Shown one piece after another: positions 1 through 5,287 of a stretch of DNA of 6,557 nucleotides; the first letter of the stretch is position 1, and each line of letters begins with the position of its first letter. The notes beneath the pieces were generated by a model. That model did not search any database. It was not told the DNA's origin and was given only the letters and a program-made list of their open reading frames with translations. The translations under genes were made by a program, and so were the position numbers. Source of the stretch: Lachnospiraceae bacterium (GTDB lineage: Bacteria > Bacillota > Clostridia > Lachnospirales > Lachnospiraceae); contig JAILNW010000275.1 in NCBI GenBank assembly GCA_024691145.1, forward strand, positions 1 to 6,557, read 5' to 3'.

Positions 1-24
1 TATTAATTATATATTACATTAATT

Positions 25-53
25 ATTATACATTTATAATTTTATTTTGTCAA
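25..53 (-). promoter_or_regulatory. Perfect-consensus sigma-A promoter firing leftward out of the window
   Basis: Read on the minus strand there is a -35 box TTGACA at 53-48, a 17-nt spacer, and a -10 box TATAAT at 30-25. Both hexamers match the housekeeping consensus at all six positions with the optimal spacing. The start of transcription would be near position 18. The spacer and downstream region are almost pure A/T. No reading frame or Shine-Dalgarno sequence is visible in the remaining 24 bases, so the transcribed gene or RNA lies beyond the left edge. A full-consensus promoter suggests a strongly expressed product such as a stable RNA or abundant protein, but that is inference. The upstream terminator at 113-149 isolates it from the cold-shock gene. 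Confidence 0.8.
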
Positions 54-67
54 CAGATTTTACTGTT
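52..67. repeat. Short inverted repeat overlapping the -35 box of the leftward promoter
   Basis: AACAG (52-56) and CTGTT (63-67) form five-base arms around a six-base A/T centre. The left arm overlaps the -35 hexamer of the promoter at 25-53, the position expected for a repressor or activator site. The related heptamer TCAACAG occurs at 82-88, with part of it shared by the -35 area (CAACAG at 51-56), roughly three helical turns apart. Five-base arms can arise by chance, so an operator role is only a suggestion. Confidence 0.25.
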
Positions 68-112
68 CACGTTCAACTTTCTCAACAGGTCGCAGACCAT
101 CTACTTCGTATA

Positions 113-149
113 CAAAAAGAAAGCTATCCTACAACCGTAAGATAGCTTT
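113..149 (-). terminator. Intrinsic terminator of the cold-shock gene unit
   Basis: On the minus strand AAAGCTATC (149-141) pairs perfectly with GATAGCTTT (128-120). The stem continues inward with a G-U wobble and three Watson-Crick pairs (140-137 with 132-129), closing on the four-base loop GGTT. That makes a 13-bp hairpin. It is followed directly by CTTTTTG (119-113), a usable U-tract. The plus strand has no T-run after the hairpin, so it is directional. It is the first convincing terminator after the cold-shock stop codon, about 117 nt downstream, which gives that mRNA a fairly long 3' untranslated region. Confidence 0.85.
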
Positions 150-173
150 AATCAATGCCATTAAACAATTAAC

Positions 174-197
174 TATTTCTTGTATATTTCTTGTATA
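174..197. repeat. Two-copy 11-bp tandem repeat in the cold-shock gene 3' region
   Basis: TTTCTTGTATA occurs twice head to tail (176-186 and 187-197), with the 11-base periodicity extending back to 174. It lies between the cold-shock stop codon and its terminator. The copies are identical, consistent with a recent slippage duplication. No function is apparent; the flanking 150-265 segment is A/T-rich untranslated sequence with no gene I can support. Confidence 0.6.
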
Positions 198-265
198 AAG
201 TAATTAAAAAATTTTAAATCCATTTATAACAAACATATATAGAAAAGGCAAACTGAAACGCTTGA

Positions 266-463
266 TTATAATTTTGTTACATTAGTTGCCTGTGGACCTT
301 TAGCTCCATTAACAACCTCGAACTCAACCTTCTGTCCATCCTCAAGAGACTTAAATCCTTCCATGTTAAGTCCTGTGTAATGAACAAATATGTCGTTACC
401 CTGCTCGTCAGAAATGAATCCGAATCCTTTTTGGTTGTTAAACCACTTTACTGTACCTTTCAT
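266..463 (-). CDS. Cold-shock domain protein (CspA/CspB family)
   Basis: This 65-residue protein is a single cold-shock domain, a five-stranded OB-fold that binds single-stranded RNA and DNA and acts in the cytoplasm as an RNA chaperone, keeping mRNA unfolded at low temperature or during growth shifts. The sequence opens MKGTVKWFNNQKGFGFI. RNP1 is KGFGFI at residues 12-17 and RNP2 is DIFVHY at 24-29, with the usual aromatic nucleic-acid-binding residues W7, F14, F16, F26 and H28. The C-terminal strand carries the family signature GPQATNV. Length matches the 65-70 residue family norm. The start is fixed by a strong GGAGG (475-471) seven bases before the ATG. It has its own promoter at 558-530, a structured leader, and a terminator at 149-113. 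No clear terminator separates it from dnaE upstream, so some read-through is possible. Which csp paralogue it is cannot be told from here, so no symbol is given. Confidence 0.97.
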   Translation of the reverse strand: MKGTVKWFNNQKGFGFISDEQGNDIFVHYTGLNMEGFKSLEDGQKVEFEVVNGAKGPQATNVTKL

Positions 464-470
464 GAAAATT

Positions 471-522
471 CCTCCAAAATGAATATAATTTCATATTGTA
501 AAATTGTATTCAATTTACAATA
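471..522 (-). promoter_or_regulatory. Structured 5' leader of the cold-shock mRNA with two competing hairpins and strong RBS
   Basis: The predicted transcript starts near 523, so almost the whole leader is structured. Hairpin 1: minus-strand bases 522-511 (TATTGTAAATTG) pair with 506-494 (CAATTTTACAATA) around loop AATA, with a single bulged base. Hairpin 2: bases 516-501 pair with 491-476 in 14 of 16 positions, with a nine-base loop, ending directly beside GGAGG at 475-471. The two share bases 516-501 and cannot form together. Both stems are almost all A-U pairs, so their balance should be temperature-sensitive. The complementarity is seen directly; a switching role is inference, and A/T-rich DNA raises the chance-match rate. 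Cold-shock mRNAs elsewhere, notably E. coli cspA, are known to refold with temperature. Confidence 0.5.
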
Positions 523-529
523 CTACATT

Positions 530-558
530 ATAATAACATTATTTTCCAATCAAGTCAA
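530..558 (-). promoter_or_regulatory. Extended -10 sigma-A promoter of the cold-shock gene
   Basis: On the minus strand the -35 box is TTGACT (558-553, five of six consensus bases). After a 17-nt spacer comes the -10 box TATTAT (535-530, five of six), preceded by TG one base upstream (TGT-TATTAT), the extended -10 motif. The predicted start is near 524-523, giving a leader of about 60 nt. The -35 box lies only 28 bases beyond the dnaE stop codon, so the promoter fills the dnaE-csp gap and allows the cold-shock gene to be expressed independently of the polymerase gene. Confidence 0.8.
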
Positions 559-586
559 CCACTTTTTTGCAAATTTTGTAAATAAA

Positions 587-3500
587 TTACAATTTAGCGT
601 CCTTAACGGCAATATTACTGTCTCCATACTGTTTTTTAAGTTTGTCAAGAAGTTCAATATTTATGCCGACTAACATTCCCTTTCCTAATGATTTCATGGC
701 TTTTTCTTCGGAACAGACAATATAAACATTATCCTTTCCTTCATAATCAAAAAGAATTTTTCTTAATTCTTCGTCATGTTTTAGGTACTCTTCTTTATTT
801 TCAAAACGAATATAAAGATTTTTTGGAACCGCCTCAAATGGAATAATCTCATCACTTATTATTGACGAATCTTTTTCTTCCTTGGAACTTACCTTTCCCT
901 TAACAAAAATCTTGCTGTCTTCGTTAAGAAATTTTCTGTATTTTTCATACTGTCTAGGAAATACCACAACTTCCACTGTTCCAAGCAGGTCTTCTATAAG
1001 TAAAAATGCCATTTGTGTATTTGACTTAGTTAATGTAACTCTTTTTGAAGCAATAATTCCGCCTATAATCTGGCTGCTTTCATCCTCCACATTGGACTCG
1101 CCCTTTTCTTCACTATATATAAAATCAGAGGAATAAGCTGTAATATTCTTTTTCCAGAGATCCTCATATTCTTCTAAAGGATGTCCGCTTATATAAATGC
1201 CCAGAGATTCTTTTTCGAATGCAAGTATCTCATTCTTTGTATATTCCGCCACATTTGGAAATGTTATATCAAGGCTTACCTTATCCTCTTCCACCATAAA
1301 GTCAAATAAAGACATCTGCCCTTCCGCATTATTCTTTCTTTCATGGTTTTCAGAATCAATAATCTGGTTATATACCATCATTTTCTGCCTTCTGTTTCCA
1401 GGGAAGCAGTCAAATGCACCTGATTTTATAAAGTTTTCAATCATTCTTTTTGTAACACCTGTATTAAATGAACGTTTTATAAAGTCCTTTAAGCTTGTGA
1501 ACTCTCCATTTTCTTCTATTTCCTGCTTTATCTGCCTTATGGTTCCCTTACTTACATTCTTTATGGAACTTAGTCCATATAATATATGATCATTATCTAC
1601 AGCAAACTTCCAGTCTCCCTTATTAATATCAGGAGGATCAATTACTATACCCATTTGTCTGCAGCTCATTATATATTCAATAACCTTATTAGGATTATCA
1701 ATTACTGAGGTCATAAGTGCCGCCATAAATTCCACAGGATAGTAACATTTTAAATATGCAGTCTGATATGAAACAACGGAATAAGCAGCTGCATGGGACT
1801 TATTAAATGCATACTTTGCAAAGTCTATCATCTCATCATATATATGATTTGCCACTTTTTCATCAATTCCATTTTTAACACAGCCTTTAACATTCTCCTC
1901 TTCATTACCATATACGAAGTTCTTTCTTTCCTTCTCCATAACGGCAATCTTTTTCTTTGACATGGCACGTCTTACAAGGTCGCTTCGTCCATAACTATAT
2001 CCCGCAAGGTCTCTAACTATCTGCATAACCTGCTCCTGGTAAATGATACAGCCATATGTTGGCTTTAATATAGGCTCAAGCTGAGGACACTCGTAAATAA
2101 TACTGTCTCTGTTATTCTTTCCTCTTATATAATCTTCAATAAATGCCATAGGTCCTGGTCTGTATAACGATATTCCAGCTATTACATCTTCAATATTCTC
2201 TGGTTTAAGGCTCTTCATAAAGTTCTTCATACCTTCACTTTCAAGCTGGAATATACCATCACACTTTCCGCTTGAAATAAGTTCATAAACCTTAGGATCA
2301 TCACATGAAATATTACGCATATCTATTTTTTCAAGACCTTGTTTTTCCCTTTTTATGTTAATTAATTTTTCTGCATTCTGAATAACAGTAAGAGTTCTTA
2401 GTCCCAGGAAGTCCATCTTCAGAAGACCAAGTTCCTCAAGGGTTGTCATAATATACTGTGTAGTAACAATATCATCTGTTGACTTTGATAATGGAACATA
2501 CTCATCAACAGCTTCCCTGCTTATAACAACACCAGCTGCATGCATTGAGGTATGTCTTGGAATTCCTTCTAGTCTCATGGACATATCTATTAAAAACTTA
2601 ATTCTTTCATCACTGTTATAAGCTGCTTTAAAATCCGGACTAACTTCAAGAGCCTTTTCAATAGTCATGCCTATTTCCCTTGGAATCATCTTGGCAATTG
2701 CATCTACTTCAGCATAAGGCATGTCAAGTACACGTCCAACGTCCCTAATAACCATTCTTGCAGCCATGGTTCCAAAGGTTACAATCTGTGTTACCTTTTC
2801 TTTTCCATACTTTCTTATAACATAATCTATAACTTCCTGTCTTCTTTCATAACAGAAATCAACGTCAATATCGGGCATTGTTAAACGCTCAGGATTAAGA
2901 AATCTCTCAAACAGCAAGCTGTATCTAATTGGATCAATATCAGTAATCTCAAGGCAGTAAGCAACAATACTTCCTGCAGCAGAACCACGTCCCGGTCCCA
3001 CCATAATATCATTATCCTTTGCATACTTTATAAAATCCCACACAATAAGGAAATACTCTACAAATCCCATTTGCTTTATGGTATTTAACTCATACTCAAG
3101 ACGTTTTTTAAGTTCTTCCATAGAGACATCTATATTTGTACTGCTGCCGATACTGGCTCCCCCAGCTTTTCCATACCTTTTTTCCAAGCCCTCTTCACAC
3201 AGTTTTGTAAGATATTCTTCTGTAGTAAAGCCCTGTGGTACTTCAAATCTTGGTATCTTATAATCGCCAAATTCGATTGTAACATTACATCTTTCTGCAA
3301 TCTTATGTGTGTTTATAACAGCCTCTGGTGCATATGGAAAAAGTGATGCCATTTCCTCAGGAGATTTAAGATAAAACTGTCCGCCCTCATATTTCATGCG
3401 GTTTTCATCAGTTATCTTCTTCTGTGTCTGAATGCATAAAAGTATATCATGGGCTGTAGCATCTTCTGCATAAGTATAATGACTATCATTAGTACAAACA

Positions 3501-4102
3501 AGGTCGATTCCATACTCCTTGCTTATACGTAGAAGTCCCTGATTAACAGTTTTCTGCTCTGCTATGCCATGATCCTGCAATTCCAAAAAGAAATTGCCCT
3601 TGCCAAATATATTTTCATATTTTAGAGCACTTTCAACAGCCTCGTCATATAAGCCTCTTCTAAGTTTTACAGCTACTTCTCCTGCAAGACATGCACTAAG
3701 TGCTATAATGCCTTCATGGTACTGCTCTAATACTTCATAATCAACCCTTGGCTTATAATAAAAGCCCTCTATAAAACCCTTTGATACTATCTTAATAAGG
3801 TTACTGTATCCCTTGTTATTCTCAGCAAGAAGCACAAGATGATAATATCTGCTTTCACTCTTATCCTGCTCCCTGTCAAATCTAGAACCAGGAGATACAT
3901 ATACTTCACAGCCTATAATAGGCTTAATTCCTATATCATTTGCAGCTTTATAAAAATCAATCGCTCCATACATAACTCCATGGTCCGTAATGGCAAGTGA
4001 ATCCATGCCAAGTTCTTTGGCTCTTTTCACAAGTTCTTTAATCTTGCTTGAGCCATCTAAAAGACTGAATTCTGTATGGACATGTAAATGTGTAAAATTC
4101 AT
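587..4102 (-). CDS. dnaE: DNA polymerase III subunit alpha (DnaE), type I C-family polymerase
   Basis: This 1171-residue cytoplasmic enzyme adds deoxynucleotides to a primer at the replication fork. An N-terminal PHP domain (about 1-215) opens with HLHVHTEFS. It keeps all nine residues that bind metal in exonuclease-active PHP domains: H7, H9, D16, H41, E66, H88, C138, D206 and H208. The polymerase core follows, with GPGRGSAAGS at 369-378, catalytic aspartates D413 and D415 in PDIDVDF, and the third, D564, in KMDFLGL. A helix-hairpin-helix region lies near 870-900, a beta-clamp-binding motif QMSLFDF at 929-935 and an OB-fold at about 1011-1090. This order (PHP, core, HhH, OB) and the lack of an inserted DEDD exonuclease separate it from PolC, which low-GC Gram-positives normally also carry. 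The ATG follows AGGGGA with a nine-base gap, and the gene begins 18 nt after hydE, indicating co-transcription. No frameshift or missing motif is seen. Confidence 0.98.
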   Translation of the reverse strand: MNFTHLHVHTEFSLLDGSSKIKELVKRAKELGMDSLAITDHGVMYGAIDFYKAANDIGIKPIIGCEVYVSPGSRFDREQDKSESRYYHLVLLAENNKGYSNLIKIVSKGFIEGFYYKPRVDYEVLEQYHEGIIALSACLAGEVAVKLRRGLYDEAVESALKYENIFGKGNFFLELQDHGIAEQKTVNQGLLRISKEYGIDLVCTNDSHYTYAEDATAHDILLCIQTQKKITDENRMKYEGGQFYLKSPEEMASLFPYAPEAVINTHKIAERCNVTIEFGDYKIPRFEVPQGFTTEEYLTKLCEEGLEKRYGKAGGASIGSSTNIDVSMEELKKRLEYELNTIKQMGFVEYFLIVWDFIKYAKDNDIMVGPGRGSAAGSIVAYCLEITDIDPIRYSLLFERFLNPERLTMPDIDVDFCYERRQEVIDYVIRKYGKEKVTQIVTFGTMAARMVIRDVGRVLDMPYAEVDAIAKMIPREIGMTIEKALEVSPDFKAAYNSDERIKFLIDMSMRLEGIPRHTSMHAAGVVISREAVDEYVPLSKSTDDIVTTQYIMTTLEELGLLKMDFLGLRTLTVIQNAEKLINIKREKQGLEKIDMRNISCDDPKVYELISSGKCDGIFQLESEGMKNFMKSLKPENIEDVIAGISLYRPGPMAFIEDYIRGKNNRDSIIYECPQLEPILKPTYGCIIYQEQVMQIVRDLAGYSYGRSDLVRRAMSKKKIAVMEKERKNFVYGNEEENVKGCVKNGIDEKVANHIYDEMIDFAKYAFNKSHAAAYSVVSYQTAYLKCYYPVEFMAALMTSVIDNPNKVIEYIMSCRQMGIVIDPPDINKGDWKFAVDNDHILYGLSSIKNVSKGTIRQIKQEIEENGEFTSLKDFIKRSFNTGVTKRMIENFIKSGAFDCFPGNRRQKMMVYNQIIDSENHERKNNAEGQMSLFDFMVEEDKVSLDITFPNVAEYTKNEILAFEKESLGIYISGHPLEEYEDLWKKNITAYSSDFIYSEEKGESNVEDESSQIIGGIIASKRVTLTKSNTQMAFLLIEDLLGTVEVVVFPRQYEKYRKFLNEDSKIFVKGKVSSKEEKDSSIISDEIIPFEAVPKNLYIRFENKEEYLKHDEELRKILFDYEGKDNVYIVCSEEKAMKSLGKGMLVGINIELLDKLKKQYGDSNIAVKDAKL

Positions 4103-4120
4103 AAATAAAATTCCCCTTTT

Positions 4121-5173
4121 TTATTGTCTGGAAATATGGTCGCCTCTCTTAGTTTCAATCTTATATCCTATTGATTCCATCCTTTTTTGTAGGCATACCT
4201 TGCACTGTGCTGACTCATCACCTGTACATATCTTGTTATCATACAAAAGATAATTCTCTCTTACTTCACCAGGTGAAAGATTTGGCATAACAACATTGGC
4301 TCCTGCCTTTATACCCTTTTCACGTCCTAAAGGATGAATTGTTCCAAGGGCTGTAGTTGAAGGAAGCAATACATCAGGAAGCATAAGCCTTACAAGGCTA
4401 AGAAGCAGCAATGTTTCCTCAAGTGTTCCATTTTCTTTATCTTTAAATGGTGTATCATGATGTGTTATAAATGGTCCTATTCCCACCATGTGTGGCTTAA
4501 GTTCATTTAAAAATAACATATCCTTTGCAAGACTCTCCTTGGTCTGATAAGGAGAACCAACCATAAAACCTGCTCCTACCTGATATCCTATTTCTTTAAG
4601 GTTAAATAAGCATTGTTTTCTATTATCTAATGACATAGTTTCAGGGTGAAGTTTCCTGTAATGACAATCATCCGCTGTTTCATGTCTTAAAAGGTATCTG
4701 TCTGCCCCCGCATCAAAGTAAGCTTTATAACTATCATAAGACTTTTCTCCAATTGAAAGGGTAACAGCACAATCACCATACAATTCTTTTATACTTTTTA
4801 CAATATCACATATACGTTCATCTGTATAATAAGGGTCTTCTCCTCCCTGAAGTACAAATGTTCTAAATCCAAGTTCATATCCTTCCTTACAGCAGGACAT
4901 AATATCTTCCTTTGTAAGTCTGTATCTTGTTGCGTTAGCATTACCATGCCTTATGCCACAATAATAACAGTCATTCTTGCAGTAATTTGTAAACTCAATA
5001 AGACCTCTTACATATACACTATTTCCATAATATTTTTTTCTTAAAGTATCTGCTTTATTTCCTGCATAGTTTCTTAATTCCTCAGACTGATTGTTAAGTA
5101 AATATACCCATTCATCAAAATCAAGACTATGGGCATATTCTAATTTATCTACTAATTCAAATTCCCTGTTCAT
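4121..5173 (-). CDS. hydE: [FeFe]-hydrogenase H-cluster maturation radical SAM enzyme HydE
   Basis: HydE is a radical S-adenosylmethionine enzyme that works with HydG and HydF in the cytoplasm to build the 2Fe subcluster of [FeFe] hydrogenase; it acts on a cysteine-bound iron-carbonyl-cyanide intermediate supplied by HydG. The 350-residue length fits the family. The SAM-cluster motif CX3CX2C is at C65, C69 and C72 within FTNYCKNDCYYCGIR, followed by the SAM-binding LQGGED at 108-113. A C-terminal CX7CX2C (C316, C324, C327) matches the optional second [2Fe-2S] site known from Thermotoga HydE. The radical SAM relatives BioB and PylB are the alternatives, but NYCKNDCYYCG and the ESIGY tail favour HydE. 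An AAGGAAG site about six bases ahead supports the ATG. It is the first gene of a likely hydE-dnaE transcript, driven by promoters at 5241-5205. No hydrogenase, hydF or hydG is present in the window, so those partners must lie elsewhere. Confidence 0.93.
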   Translation of the reverse strand: MNREFELVDKLEYAHSLDFDEWVYLLNNQSEELRNYAGNKADTLRKKYYGNSVYVRGLIEFTNYCKNDCYYCGIRHGNANATRYRLTKEDIMSCCKEGYELGFRTFVLQGGEDPYYTDERICDIVKSIKELYGDCAVTLSIGEKSYDSYKAYFDAGADRYLLRHETADDCHYRKLHPETMSLDNRKQCLFNLKEIGYQVGAGFMVGSPYQTKESLAKDMLFLNELKPHMVGIGPFITHHDTPFKDKENGTLEETLLLLSLVRLMLPDVLLPSTTALGTIHPLGREKGIKAGANVVMPNLSPGEVRENYLLYDNKICTGDESAQCKVCLQKRMESIGYKIETKRGDHISRQ

Positions 5174-5204
5174 GTAAATCTTCCTTTTTCTGTAAAAAAT
5201 ACCT

Positions 5205-5241
5205 ACTATAACATTATAATTAAAAGATGTAAAAAATTCAA
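5205..5241 (-). promoter_or_regulatory. Two overlapping sigma-A promoters for hydE-dnaE
   Basis: Promoter A: TTGAAT (5241-5236), 17-nt spacer, TATAAT (5218-5213). Promoter B, shifted eight bases downstream: TTTACA (5233-5228), 17-nt spacer, TATAGT (5210-5205), with an extended -10 TG one base upstream. Start sites would lie near 5206 and 5198, giving leaders of about 25-33 nt before the hydE ATG. The first -35 box sits two bases beyond the U-tract of the preceding terminator. Both have ideal spacing; A has the perfect -10, B the better -35 plus the extended element. They cannot be occupied simultaneously. The leader shows no riboswitch-like structure. Confidence 0.75.
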
Positions 5242-5242
5242 T

Positions 5243-5287
5243 AAAAAAAGAAGGTCATTACCTAAGTCTCCTAGGTAACAGCCTTCT
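5243..5287 (-). terminator. Strong intrinsic terminator after the HD-GYP gene
   Basis: Read on the minus strand, AGAAGG (5287-5282) pairs with CCTTCT (5254-5249). After one C-A mismatch and two G-U wobbles the stem continues with TTACCTA (5278-5272) against TAGGTAA (5264-5258), closing on a seven-base loop. That gives about 16 stem positions, followed immediately by a T-run (5248-5243). The plus strand has no T-run, so it is directional. The stem starts on the last two bases of the TAG stop codon of the HD-GYP gene, so a terminating ribosome would cover part of the hairpin. Confidence 0.92.

Noticed and set aside
88..98. GGTC-GCA-GACC perfect four-base inverted repeat
   Set aside because: A four-base stem with a three-base loop is too short to call as a structure or binding site without conservation.
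129..161. Ten-codon minus-strand ORF (ATG at 161-159, TAG at 131-129) just ahead of the csp terminator, considered as a leader peptide
   Set aside because: No Shine-Dalgarno sequence precedes it, its composition gives no regulatory codon run, and the terminator downstream is already explained as the csp terminator.
577..593. Inverted repeat TTGTAA/TTACAA at the dnaE end as an intrinsic terminator
   Set aside because: Six-base A/T arms with no following T-run on the minus strand; too unstable to stop polymerase.
380..673. Plus-strand open frame of 97 codons across csp, its promoter and the end of dnaE
   Set aside because: It is antisense to two well-supported genes and a promoter, has no ribosome binding site or protein-like motif, and reads as a shadow frame.
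882..1589. Two plus-strand open frames (882-1136 and 1197-1589) inside dnaE
   Set aside because: Fully antisense to conserved dnaE coding sequence; serine/phenylalanine-rich composition typical of reverse-strand shadows of an A-rich gene.
3078..4253. Plus-strand open frames at 3078-3263 and 3990-4253
   Set aside because: Antisense to dnaE and hydE, short, with no supporting start signal.
4121..5173. Assignment of the radical SAM gene to biotin synthase (BioB) or PylB
   Set aside because: The CX3CX2C context, the CX7CX2C tail and the C-terminal ESIGY stretch fit HydE better, and no biotin or pyrrolysine genes are nearby.
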